Of a stretch of 64,000 nt of DNA, positions 26,011-34,350 are shown piece after piece (the stretch's first letter is position 1; each line of letters begins with the position of its first letter). Under the pieces are notes generated by a model. It saw only the letters and a list, made by a program, of their open reading frames with translations, searched no databases and was not told the DNA's origin. A program made the translations under genes and the position numbers. The DNA is from Bacillota bacterium (GTDB taxonomy: Bacteria > Bacillota_I > Bacilli_A > Izemoplasmatales > UBA1188), in assembly GCA_023410715.1 (NCBI GenBank), contig JAEYPN010000030.1, forward strand, positions 124,001 to 188,000, read 5' to 3'.

Positions 26011-27273
26011 TTAGTCTTTAAATTTTTGACGATTTATCCATAATCCTAAGGCAGGATTTGGAATAAAAAACACTTCTTCACCATCAATATTGTTCCAGCC
26101 ATATTTAAGTTTATTAGGATCATACTTCTTTACTACTTCGTCATAATCCAGAGCATTAAAGTTTACAGAAGTAATTTCTTCTTTGGAAATATTTTTAACT
26201 GCATAGTAAATTTTAAAGCGATCATCTGAAGATCCATGAATTAAATGGGCTGATGTCCCCATATTTTCCTGTAAATCTTTTTCTTTTTTAAATAGATCCA
26301 GAATTTTAAGTCGCCCTACATATCCATATTTACGGATGAGCTTATCAACACCCAAATCTTCTCCAAACCTTTTAATCCCTTCACCTAAAACAATTAACTT
26401 TCCACCATCATTAATAGCCATTCTTGTTCGATATATAGCTTTATTTCCCAGCCATGTTGTTTTAAATTCTTTTGGATCTAGATAAACGATACATTTATCA
26501 ATCCCTTTGTCTAAAAATTCAAGATTTTTTTCTTGTGCTAGTTTAATAGCTTCTTCTAAGCCACTTCTTTTTTCAGAAATAAACAAACCATGAGTTTTAA
26601 TAATACCCTTAGGTGCAGTCGTAACAGTTAAAACAAAAATGACTGGACGTTTGTTTAAGAAATGTTCAAATGCATAATCAAAAATCTTTCTAACTGGTGT
26701 ATGATCTTTACCCATCATGCGTTCCATACCATAAACGGCACCGACCATATGCGAGGCATTAATCATTTTTTTTCCTCCGCAGCCAACAAAAAGATTTTTG
26801 GCATGATTAGCCATTCCTACAACTTCATGAGGAACAACCTGACCAACAGATAAAATTAAATCATATGATTCATCAACTAATAATTTATTAACTTCAACAT
26901 CAATCTCTTCATCCCATAGATTATCAGTTATACTTTTAACATATTCTTTTGGAATAACTCCTAATTTAACGACGTCTTCACGCCAATTATGATAAATAAA
27001 TTTTTCATAAGGAATATCGCCAAACATCTCTAAAGCTTCTTCATGAGTTATCATGGCATGCGTTCCTAGCGCAGGCAAGATATCTATTTCAGCTTTATCT
27101 TTTAATAAATGATAATATTTATTAGTGATGAAGCCCGCATTAGAATGAAATCTTGTAAAATCAGGAGGAATAATTAAAACTTTTTTAGGGTTCAATCCTT
27201 TTAAAGATTCTTCTAAGGCTTTAATTATTTCTTCATTACTAAGACTTTCATCATTTTTTCTAAATATTTCCAT
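26011..27273 (-). CDS. LarA-superfamily nickel-dependent hydroxyacid epimerase
   Basis: 420 residues from the ATG at 27273 (AGGTG upstream; the longer frame adds 16 residues that overlap the SDR gene). LarA enzymes use the nickel-pincer nucleotide to move a hydride at the alpha carbon of hydroxy acids. Motifs: PPDFTR 36-41, ALGTHAMITHEEALEMFG near 68-85, VPHEVVGMANHAKN near 147-160 (two His), then GCGGKKM with the candidate cofactor lysine at 168/169 and H175. The family includes lactate and malate racemases and a gluconate 2-epimerase. Last gene of an operon with gnd, so D-mannonate/D-gluconate epimerisation is the best guess (inference). lar cofactor genes are not in the window. Confidence 0.8.
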   Translation of the reverse strand: MEIFRKNDESLSNEEIIKALEESLKGLNPKKVLIIPPDFTRFHSNAGFITNKYYHLLKDKAEIDILPALGTHAMITHEEALEMFGDIPYEKFIYHNWREDVVKLGVIPKEYVKSITDNLWDEEIDVEVNKLLVDESYDLILSVGQVVPHEVVGMANHAKNLFVGCGGKKMINASHMVGAVYGMERMMGKDHTPVRKIFDYAFEHFLNKRPVIFVLTVTTAPKGIIKTHGLFISEKRSGLEEAIKLAQEKNLEFLDKGIDKCIVYLDPKEFKTTWLGNKAIYRTRMAINDGGKLIVLGEGIKRFGEDLGVDKLIRKYGYVGRLKILDLFKKEKDLQENMGTSAHLIHGSSDDRFKIYYAVKNISKEEITSVNFNALDYDEVVKKYDPNKLKYGWNNIDGEEVFFIPNPALGLWINRQKFKD

Positions 27274-27274
27274 A

Positions 27275-28123
27275 TTATACACCTGAATAAGCGCTGAATC
27301 CACCATCAACAGGGACAACAATACCAGTAATGAAGCTTGAAGATTTATCTAATAACCAGATAAGAGTACCAAGAAGTTCCTCTGATTCGCCAAAGCGTCC
27401 CATTGGTGTGTTATTTAAGATCTTTTTAGTTCTTGCGGTTGGAGTACCATCAACGTTCCAAAGTAACTTTGCATTTTGTTCAGTTGAGAAGAATCCTGGG
27501 GCAATTGCATTTACCCTTATATTTACTTTAGAAAAATATACTGCTAACCACTTAGTAAAGTTAGAAATAGCTGCTTTAGCAGCACTATATGCTGGAATTT
27601 TTGTAAGAGGAGTAAATGAATTCATTGAACTGATATTAATAATAGAGGCATTTTCTTTATTTATCATATCTTTAGCAATGATTTGGGTTGGTAAAAGTGT
27701 ACCTGTAAAGTTTAAACCAAAAACAAAATTAAATCCATTTAAATCAAGATCAAAGAAACTTTTCTTTTCTAGATCATTCATGACGCTTTCATCAAAGAAT
27801 TCATCATCAGTAGTAGCTTTTGGACTATTCCCACCGGCACCATTAATTAAAATATCACATGTTCCATATAGGTTTTTAATATCGTTATAAGCAGCCTCAA
27901 TGCTTTCTTTTTCTAAGACATTACATTTAAAAGCATGTGCTTCATAACCATCCTTTTTTATGCTAGAAGCAACTTCTTCTGCCTTTTCAAGATTTAAATC
28001 TAAAATTGCAACTTTAGCACCACACATTGCTATGGCTCTTGCAAAAGTTGAGCATAATACACCAGCTCCACCAGTAATGATTACCACTTTATTTGTTAAA
28101 TTTGTTTTAAATGATAGTTCCAT
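27275..28123 (-). CDS. SDR oxidoreductase, fructuronate reductase-like
   Basis: 282-residue short-chain dehydrogenase. Cofactor loop TGGAGVLCSTFARA near 17-30, NGAGG near 93-97, catalytic S near 165 with SSMNSF and YSAAKAAIS (Y-x3-K) near 178-186. The end PVDGGFSAYSG is typical. The insertion near 105-135 (after NSPKATT) is known in D-mannonate oxidoreductase/fructuronate reductase relatives (B. subtilis UxuB type). With the epimerase UxaE upstream, reduction of fructuronate to mannonate is likely. Gluconate 5-dehydrogenase is the main alternative. Confidence 0.75.
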   Translation of the reverse strand: MELSFKTNLTNKVVIITGGAGVLCSTFARAIAMCGAKVAILDLNLEKAEEVASSIKKDGYEAHAFKCNVLEKESIEAAYNDIKNLYGTCDILINGAGGNSPKATTDDEFFDESVMNDLEKKSFFDLDLNGFNFVFGLNFTGTLLPTQIIAKDMINKENASIINISSMNSFTPLTKIPAYSAAKAAISNFTKWLAVYFSKVNIRVNAIAPGFFSTEQNAKLLWNVDGTPTARTKKILNNTPMGRFGESEELLGTLIWLLDKSSSFITGIVVPVDGGFSAYSGV

Positions 28124-28133
28124 ATTTTATCTC

Positions 28134-29582
28134 CTATTCATTGTATGTTGTTGAAGCTTTTTTCCCGCCATGACCGGTCCAGTCAGTATGAAAATATTCG
28201 CCTCTATTACGGTCAATTCTTTCATATGTGTGTGCACCAAAATAATCACGTTGAGCTTGAAGCAAGTTTGCAGGTGATGATTTATCAATATAAGCATCAA
28301 AATAATTTAAGGCTGATGCAAGTGATGGGATAGCAACGCCATTTTGCATCGCAATAACGACAACATCACGTAAATGTTTTATATTTTCATCAATAATTTT
28401 CTTAAAATAATCATCTAAAAGTAAGTTATTTAAGTTTGGATTTTTTGTATAAGCTTCTTTAATTTTGCCTAAGAACTGTGATCTAATAATACAACCTCCA
28501 CGCCACATTAGGGCAATACCACCATAATTTAAGTTCCAATTATATGTTTTTGCGGCACTGCGCATTAAAGTATACCCTTGAGCGTATGAGATAATTTTTG
28601 CCACATATAAGGCTTTTTCCATTTTATTGATTAATTCCAATTTGTCACCACTAAATGCTTTAATATCTTTATTAAATACTTCTGCCGCTTTAACTCTTTC
28701 ATCCTTCATTGATGATAAACAACGGGCATAAACCGCTTCAGTTATTAGTGTTAGTGGAACTCCTTCATCGAGGGAAGCTATTCCTGTCCATTTACCAGTT
28801 CCTTTTTGACCTGCTGTATCTAAGATTTTTTCAACTAAAGGTAAATTATCTTCATCAAGATAATTTAAGATATTGCTAGTAATTTCAATTAAATAGCTGT
28901 TTAAATCACCTTTATTCCAATTTGCAAAAACTTTATGCATTTCTTGAGCTGGCATCTTAAGAAGCTTTCTCATGATATCATATATTTCACAAATTAATTG
29001 CATATCGCCATATTCTATACCATTATGGACCATCTTAACAAAGTGACCAGCACCGTTTTCGCCTACATAGTCACAACATGCTTCGCCATCATCTGTTTTT
29101 GCAGCAATAGCTTGATAAATGTCTTTTACTTTTTCCCAAGCTTGAATACTACCACCTGGCATTAATGAAGGACCATTTAAGGCTCCCTCTTCACCGCCAG
29201 ATACACCCATACCTAAATAATAAAAGCCTAAATCTTCCATTTCTTTAACTCTTCTTATAGTATCTGGGAAGTGGGAATTACCACCGTCAATAACAATATC
29301 GCCTTTAGACAATAACGGTTTTAAACTGTTTAAAAGATTATCAACTGGTTCACCAGCTCTAATCATTACCATAATCTTGCGTGGTTTACTTGTATTTGCT
29401 AGTAATTCTTCTAAACTGTAGCAGCCAATTACTTTTTTACCTTTAGCTCTACCATTTACAAATTCTTTGACATTTTCATGTTTTATGTCAAAGCAAGAAA
29501 CAGAGAAGCCATGATTAAGCATATTTAATATGAGGTTTTCTCCCATTACACCAACACCAATTAATGCAATATCAGCTAACAT
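28134..29582 (-). CDS. gnd: 6-phosphogluconate dehydrogenase, decarboxylating
   Basis: Oxidises 6-phosphogluconate to ribulose 5-phosphate and CO2 with NAD(P)+. Length 482 as in bacterial Gnd. IGVGVMGENLILN near 8-20 binds the cofactor; VSGGEEGALNGPSLMPGG near 128-145, KMVHNGIEYGDMQLICE near 183-199 and QKGTGKWTG near 259-267 are the substrate signatures; GAHTYERID near the end reaches into the partner subunit. Its place inside a hexuronate operon, and not beside zwf, is unusual for a housekeeping copy and points to gluconate as an intermediate. Confidence 0.93.
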   Translation of the reverse strand: MLADIALIGVGVMGENLILNMLNHGFSVSCFDIKHENVKEFVNGRAKGKKVIGCYSLEELLANTSKPRKIMVMIRAGEPVDNLLNSLKPLLSKGDIVIDGGNSHFPDTIRRVKEMEDLGFYYLGMGVSGGEEGALNGPSLMPGGSIQAWEKVKDIYQAIAAKTDDGEACCDYVGENGAGHFVKMVHNGIEYGDMQLICEIYDIMRKLLKMPAQEMHKVFANWNKGDLNSYLIEITSNILNYLDEDNLPLVEKILDTAGQKGTGKWTGIASLDEGVPLTLITEAVYARCLSSMKDERVKAAEVFNKDIKAFSGDKLELINKMEKALYVAKIISYAQGYTLMRSAAKTYNWNLNYGGIALMWRGGCIIRSQFLGKIKEAYTKNPNLNNLLLDDYFKKIIDENIKHLRDVVVIAMQNGVAIPSLASALNYFDAYIDKSSPANLLQAQRDYFGAHTYERIDRNRGEYFHTDWTGHGGKKASTTYNE

Positions 29583-29590
29583 TTTTTCAC

Positions 29591-30652
29591 CTATCTTTTT
29601 ACACGGGCATTACCTTGGTAAATGCTCCAAATTTGTTCCTCATCTTGAGGAGTACCAAAATCATCAAGTAAAGTTGTTACTAAAGCGCCTGAAGCCCAAC
29701 CAAAATGAAGAACATCTTCGTTACTCCATTCTTTTAATAAGGCATAAAGCATACCACTAACGAATCCATCGCCACCACCAATACGGTCTAAAACTTGAAT
29801 TGGACGTGGTTCTTCAATATACCACTCATCATCTTTAAGCATTATAGCGCCCCATAAATGCTCATTGGCATTTAGGACTTGTCTTAAAGTTGTCGCAAAG
29901 ACTTTAACATTGGGATATTCTTTCTTAGCACACATAATCATCCCTTTAAAAGCATCAATTTTACTGTGTAAATCTTTACCACCAGCTTGAGGACCATGAA
30001 TATTTAAAGCTAGTTGATAATCTTCTTCATTACCAATTAATATATCTGATACACTGGCAATTTCTTTAAATATTGCCAGTAATTCTTCTTCACGATTTTT
30101 CCAGAAAGATGCCCTGTAATTTAAATCAAATGAAACTTTAGTACCAAATTTATGCGCTTCTTTAGCTAAATTCAAGCAGAATTCACTTGTTTCTTTTGAT
30201 AATGAAGCAATTAAACCTGATAAGTGAAGAATTTTTACACCATCTTCTTTAAAAATTTTCTCTAGATCAAAATCATTAATATTTAGAGTACGGCCAACTT
30301 CACCAGCTCTATCGTTATCTACACGTGGAGCTCTTAAACCATATCCACTATCAGCGATGTTTATTTGGTGACGATATCCCCAAGGACCACCTTTTTCAAC
30401 ATCTTTTCCTTCAAATTCAATGCCTCTTTTTCGTAAATCTGCTTTAATAAGTGAAGCAATTGGACTTCCCTTAACAAAAGTCGTTAAAACTTTTGTTTTC
30501 ATACCAAGTGCTGCAGGAATTGATAAAACATTAGTTTCAGCTGATGTTGCTTGCATCCTAAACAAATCACTATTATGCACCATTTGACGATCAAACGGGG
30601 TGATTCTTACCCCCATACTTGAAGCAACTATTAAATCATACCTTTTTTCCAT
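29591..30652 (-). CDS. PfkB-family sugar-acid kinase
   Basis: 353 residues from the ATG at 30652, chosen because GAGGAGG lies six bases before it. The ribokinase/PfkB fold shows the ATP/anion-hole motif RIGGGDGFVSGML near the C-terminus, with the catalytic aspartate in GGGD. The best known relatives are 2-keto-3-deoxygluconate kinases. Because the operon has gnd but no mannonate dehydratase or KDPG aldolase, gluconate is an alternative substrate here. It begins one base after the uxaE stop. Confidence 0.78.
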   Translation of the reverse strand: MEKRYDLIVASSMGVRITPFDRQMVHNSDLFRMQATSAETNVLSIPAALGMKTKVLTTFVKGSPIASLIKADLRKRGIEFEGKDVEKGGPWGYRHQINIADSGYGLRAPRVDNDRAGEVGRTLNINDFDLEKIFKEDGVKILHLSGLIASLSKETSEFCLNLAKEAHKFGTKVSFDLNYRASFWKNREEELLAIFKEIASVSDILIGNEEDYQLALNIHGPQAGGKDLHSKIDAFKGMIMCAKKEYPNVKVFATTLRQVLNANEHLWGAIMLKDDEWYIEEPRPIQVLDRIGGGDGFVSGMLYALLKEWSNEDVLHFGWASGALVTTLLDDFGTPQDEEQIWSIYQGNARVKR

Positions 30653-30653
30653 A

Positions 30654-32090
30654 TTATTCCTCCTCGAATCCATTATATAATAGTTCTAAATGATGACCAA
30701 TATGCGTAAATAATGCTTTACGATATAAATTTTCATTTTCTTTCCATAGCTTATATAATTTATCTTTAAACACATAATTGCCAAATTCATCTTTATCTGT
30801 CAAAATAAAACCATAGTTAATATGAAGTAATTGGCGACAATCATCATTATTTAATAAGTCAACTAGCTTTTCATTAGCCACTTTATCAACATCTGGAATA
30901 TTATTTAAATTAGTTGTAACATGATAAAATTTTGTAGCATCATTAAAACGCTTTAATGCGTATTTATGAATTTCACGATATAATTCATAATCAACCATTG
31001 CGACAATTTTAACAGCTTCTAACCAGTTAGTACCAGCAGTTTTTACATGAAAATTTCCGTTTGTATATTTACCAATTAACTTAAATGTCTTAAATTTATC
31101 TGAGCCTGAATGTATACTAAGTTTATAGTTAAAATGACGAGCAATAGCGGCGTGAATCTTTAATTCTTTTTCAAATTGATTAATATCGCCAATATAATCG
31201 ATTCCCTTTTGGAATTCACCACAAAAGCGTGGCGCAATTGTTGTTACTTTAATATTCATTTTAGCAAGCTCATTTGCCACAAAGAAATGCTCACATGGTG
31301 TAGTTGGGGTCATTGTTTCATCAATTGAAACTTCAAAATCTAGTTTATCAAGGTTTTCTTTAATATACTTGTTATAAATATAGATAATAAAGTTTATTGC
31401 ATCCTTATATATATAGACACAAGCTTTTAAAGATTTTTCATCAAACCTAACTTTTTGATCTTCAATAGTAAATTCCTTTAAATAATCATGATATTGAGAA
31501 ATATCAATATTATCATAATTATTAAGTGGTGTTTTAATATATTCACTACAATCAAGCGTAATCATTGAAAAGCCAAGTGATAACGCATATTTAATATCTT
31601 CTTCTTTTTTAAGATGATCACCATCTGCACCAAACCCACGCTTAAATCCTTCTTTAAAAACTGCAAAAGTTACAGCATCTAAAACATCTTCATAAGTTCT
31701 TTCTGTAAGATTTAATTCTCTGATTGATTGTTGGGCAAGAATAGGTGATGCATCATATTTATTAAAAACATCAATGTGTCCTAAAGTCGCAATACCTAGT
31801 CTATCACCAACCCCAAAGCTTCGTTTATTACGTAATACAGGTTGAGGAGCGGTAAATTCAAAAAGTCGACGCAATTCATTAGCATTTTCATGTATTAATG
31901 GTGATAAAAATAATTTTGTATTATTTATAGTTATTTCTTGACCATGAAAATTAAAATGATTGCCAAAAACAATTAAATAATTATCATTATCCCTATTTAC
32001 AACCGCGACAATCGAATCATTTATATGGTTTATTGATTTTGGATATAAGCTGATACTACTTTCTTTTAAAATTTCTTCTAGATCATTCAT
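30654..32090 (-). CDS. uxaE: Tagaturonate/fructuronate epimerase family (UxaE)
   Basis: 478 residues. UxaE, described in Thermotoga, converts D-tagaturonate to D-fructuronate by C4 epimerisation and so bypasses altronate. Visible conserved parts: GVGDRLGIATLGHI near 92-105, GFGADGDHLK near 152-161, VSIDETMTPTTPCEHFF near 248-264 and KLSIHSGSDKF near 319-329, rich in H, D and E metal ligands. Recognition rests on these motifs and on neighbours (gnd, SDR, kinase), which resemble the Thermotoga galacturonate cluster. It overlaps the HAD gene by eight bases. Confidence 0.72.
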   Translation of the reverse strand: MNDLEEILKESSISLYPKSINHINDSIVAVVNRDNDNYLIVFGNHFNFHGQEITINNTKLFLSPLIHENANELRRLFEFTAPQPVLRNKRSFGVGDRLGIATLGHIDVFNKYDASPILAQQSIRELNLTERTYEDVLDAVTFAVFKEGFKRGFGADGDHLKKEEDIKYALSLGFSMITLDCSEYIKTPLNNYDNIDISQYHDYLKEFTIEDQKVRFDEKSLKACVYIYKDAINFIIYIYNKYIKENLDKLDFEVSIDETMTPTTPCEHFFVANELAKMNIKVTTIAPRFCGEFQKGIDYIGDINQFEKELKIHAAIARHFNYKLSIHSGSDKFKTFKLIGKYTNGNFHVKTAGTNWLEAVKIVAMVDYELYREIHKYALKRFNDATKFYHVTTNLNNIPDVDKVANEKLVDLLNNDDCRQLLHINYGFILTDKDEFGNYVFKDKLYKLWKENENLYRKALFTHIGHHLELLYNGFEEE

Positions 32091-32883
32091 TTTTTATTTC
32101 TCCTTTTATAAAATAGCAATCTATAATTTGTTTTACACCATCTTCTTGGTTTGATTTTGTAATCAGATCTGCTTCTTTTTTAACTTTTTCATCGGCGTTT
32201 CCCATTGCAACTCCAAGGCCTGCATATTTAAGCATTTTTAAGTCGTTTTCACCATCGCCTATCGCTATTACTTCGCTTTTTTTAATTTTTAAAATATTAA
32301 GTAAATAATCTAATGCCTTTTCTTTACTGATACTAAAGTCGACAAATTCCAAAAATTCTTTTTGTGAGGTGAAAAAATTTGCTTTTACACCCTTAAAAAG
32401 ATTTTTTACTTCATCCATTTTGCTTTCATCATCAAACCAAATAATTTTAGTGATGTTTAAATAAGAGAAATCATCGTTAATTAGACGTCCCTTAATTTTT
32501 TGCATATTTTCGTATTTCTCTTGCCAAGATGATTCTTTATTAAAATAAAGTTCATTTTTTGACCAAATAGCAATTGTAGCCTTATTTTCATTAGCTATTG
32601 TTAAAATTCTTTTAGCTGCTTCTTCATTCATGGTTTTTAAAAAAATTAAATCATCTTCTTTAGTTGTGATTAAAGCGCCATTTGTAGTAATTAAATATAT
32701 ATTTTTCGAAATACCTTTAATTAAATTTTTAATAGCAATGTAAGGTCTTCCGGTCACAATTACAAAGTAATATCCCAGGCTTATCATATGATTTATTGCA
32801 TCTATTGTTTCAAGTGTTATTTCTTTTTGATTATTGAGAAGAGTTCCATCTAAATCGACTGCTAGTAAGGAATATTTTTTCAT
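32083..32883 (-). CDS. HAD-IIB (Cof-type) phosphatase
   Basis: 266 residues. Nucleophile motif DLDGTLL near 10-16, TGRPY near 44-48, a cap domain, and AIGDGENDLKMLKYAGLGVAMGNA near 207-230. Cof-type enzymes hydrolyse sugar phosphates or flavin nucleotides; the substrate is unknown. First gene of the hexuronate operon, with GAGG upstream, so a role in phosphosugar detoxification there is possible but not shown. Confidence 0.85.
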   Translation of the reverse strand: MKKYSLLAVDLDGTLLNNQKEITLETIDAINHMISLGYYFVIVTGRPYIAIKNLIKGISKNIYLITTNGALITTKEDDLIFLKTMNEEAAKRILTIANENKATIAIWSKNELYFNKESSWQEKYENMQKIKGRLINDDFSYLNITKIIWFDDESKMDEVKNLFKGVKANFFTSQKEFLEFVDFSISKEKALDYLLNILKIKKSEVIAIGDGENDLKMLKYAGLGVAMGNADEKVKKEADLITKSNQEDGVKQIIDCYFIKGEIKNE

Positions 32884-32908
32884 TTTTTATGCCTCAAAAT
32901 ATTAATAG

Positions 32909-32922
32909 TTCGTATATTCGAA
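32909..32922. promoter_or_regulatory. Candidate operator of the hexuronate operon
   Basis: TTCGTATATTCGAA is a near-perfect palindrome (TTCG and CGAA arms) between the promoter and the first gene, the right place for a repressor. No regulator gene lies in the operon; a GntR-type regulator elsewhere is a guess. Confidence 0.35.
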
Positions 32923-32944
32923 ATATAGTCGGTAATACATACAT

Positions 32945-32973
32945 ATAATAACACAATAAATTTTATTTGTAAA
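32945..32973 (-). promoter_or_regulatory. Sigma-A promoter of the hexuronate operon
   Basis: Reverse strand TTTACA, 17 bases, TATTAT, about 62 bases before the HAD gene. Confidence 0.65.
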
Positions 32974-33001
32974 TAGTAAAGCATGTTTTTTTGTAATTAT
33001 A

Positions 33002-33015
33002 TGTAAACGTTTTTA
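33002..33015. promoter_or_regulatory. Catabolite-response (cre)-like site
   Basis: TGTAAACGTTTTTA matches the CcpA consensus TGWAANCGNTNWCA at 13 of 14 positions. It lies between the divergent hexuronate and tyrosine-importer promoters. A weaker copy, TGTAAACGTTTTAG, is at 26001-26014 across the larA-like stop. Confidence 0.5.
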
Positions 33016-33037
33016 TAATAAAAAAATGAAAAAATAG

Positions 33038-33066
33038 TTGCCAAAATTTAGATAATAGATTATAAT
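33038..33066 (+). promoter_or_regulatory. Sigma-A promoter of the tyrosine leader
   Basis: TTGCCA, 17 bases, TATAAT. The ATG of the leader peptide is 31 bases further on. Confidence 0.85.
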
Positions 33067-33097
33067 ACCACAAAAGATAATGAAAGGAGCAAATTTT

Positions 33098-33175
33098 ATG
33101 AAAAATCAACAATTAAATTCTGCTACTTTACGTTACTATTATTATTACTATTACGCACCTAGTATGTTTCGATAA
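33098..33175 (+). CDS. Leader peptide with seven consecutive tyrosines
   Basis: A 25-residue reading frame opens with ATG eight bases after AAAGGAG. It begins MKNQQLNSATLR, continues with seven Tyr codons in a row (TAC and TAT mixed, 33134-33154) and ends APSMFR before TAA. Peptides of this kind act only by being translated: ribosomes pause on the Tyr codons when charged tRNA-Tyr is scarce. It lies between a strong promoter and an attenuator hairpin, and before an ABC importer of the TrpXYZ type. Confidence 0.85.
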   Translation: MKNQQLNSATLRYYYYYYYAPSMFR

Positions 33176-33203
33176 TCTGGGCTTTTTGCTGTTATAGTAG
33201 GTT

Positions 33204-33290
33204 ATTACGAGACATAAAATAAAAGATGTTAAGTAATAATCACAAAAAAGTACTTTAGTGTTATTACTTAATCGTAGTAACACTTTTTTT
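33204..33290 (+). promoter_or_regulatory. Terminator/antiterminator pair (tyrosine attenuator)
   Basis: The terminator is AGTGTTATTAC (33257-33267) with GTAGTAACACT (33274-33284) and seven T. Its 5' arm can instead pair with TTAAGTAATAATCAC (about 33228-33242): about 14 pairs with one bulge, an antiterminator. The segment AGTAATAAT can also pair with ATTATTACT inside the Tyr codons and with GTTATTAC at about 33203-33210. So a paused ribosome would free it and open the operon. The alternative pairings were read by eye and not folded by program. Confidence 0.75.
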
Positions 33291-33335
33291 ATTATATTAA
33301 ATTTAAATCAATCAAACAAAAAAAAGGAGAAAGAC

Positions 33336-34340
33336 ATGAAAAAAATTATTGCGTTTTTATTAATCATCACAACATTATTTAGTTTATTAGGATGTCAAAA
33401 GAAAAAAGGGTTAAAAGAAAAATATGAGAATAATGAAGTAATTAATATTAGCATTGTTCAATTATTAACTGCGCCACCACTTGATGATGCAAGATTAGGT
33501 ATTATTCAAGCATTAAATGATGCTGGATTTATTGAAAAGAAAAATATAAAAATTACACTTTATAATCCAGAAAACAATACTTCTTCTTTAAAACAAATGG
33601 TTACATCAGCTATTAAAGAAAGCGATCTAATATTTGCGATAGCTACGCCAGTTGCTCAATCTTTAGCTAAAGAAGCTGAAAAACAAGGAAGTAATGTACC
33701 AATTATCTTTACTGCTGTTACTGATCCAGTATCATCTGGAATTATTGATAATAGTGAAAAACCAGGCAAAAAAGTTACAGGTACTAGTGATATGAATCCT
33801 GTAGCTGATCAAGTCGATTTATTTAAAGCGCTTAATGCTTCAAATAAAAAATTGGGATTTATTTATACTTCTTCTGAATCTAACTCTATCATTCAACTAA
33901 ATCTCGCAAAAGCTAAAGCAAAGGAACTAGATATTGAATTAGTAATCCAAGCTATCGCTTCGGTAAATGATCTTGGAACTGCAGTTCAATCGCTAATAAA
34001 TAGTGGTGTTGATGCTATTTATTTACCAACAGATAATACAATTTCTGCTAATGCTTCAGTTGTTATTAATGAAACAAATCTACGTCATATTCCAACTATT
34101 TGTGGTGAAGAAAGCTTCTTAACTGTTGGGGGAACAATTACTTTAGGTATTAATTATAAAGAATTAGGTATTTTAACAGGTCAAATGGCTGTAGAGGTCA
34201 TTAAAGGAGAAAAAGAAATAGAGAGCATGGCAGTAAAAACATTAACTAATTTTGAACTAATTGTTAATAAAACAGCTGCTGAAGCAAATAATATATCTAT
34301 CCCACAAACAATAATTTCTAGAGCTGACAGTATAAAATAG
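33336..34340 (+). CDS. TrpX-like ABC transporter binding lipoprotein, probably tyrosine
   Basis: 334 residues from the ATG at 33336 (AAAGGAG 7 bases before; the longer frame starts inside the attenuator). Signal peptide with lipobox LLGC, cysteine at about 20. The ABC substrate-binding domain of the PF04392/TrpX family follows: SIVQLLTAPPLDDARLGI near 41-58, PIIFTAVTDPVSSGI near 120-134 and YLPTDNTISAN near 231-241. Relatives carry aromatic amino acids. The Tyr leader makes tyrosine the likely substrate. Confidence 0.85.
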   Translation: MKKIIAFLLIITTLFSLLGCQKKKGLKEKYENNEVINISIVQLLTAPPLDDARLGIIQALNDAGFIEKKNIKITLYNPENNTSSLKQMVTSAIKESDLIFAIATPVAQSLAKEAEKQGSNVPIIFTAVTDPVSSGIIDNSEKPGKKVTGTSDMNPVADQVDLFKALNASNKKLGFIYTSSESNSIIQLNLAKAKAKELDIELVIQAIASVNDLGTAVQSLINSGVDAIYLPTDNTISANASVVINETNLRHIPTICGEESFLTVGGTITLGINYKELGILTGQMAVEVIKGEKEIESMAVKTLTNFELIVNKTAAEANNISIPQTIISRADSIK

Positions 34341-34350
34341 AGGTGTTATT

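Noticed and set aside
27330..27890. 186-codon forward ORF opposite the SDR gene
   Set aside because: It is the antisense frame of a conserved dehydrogenase. It has no ribosome site.
33258..33335. Upstream start of the TrpX-like gene
   Set aside because: The extra 26 codons lie in the attenuator terminator; the ATG at 33336 has the ribosome site and the signal peptide.
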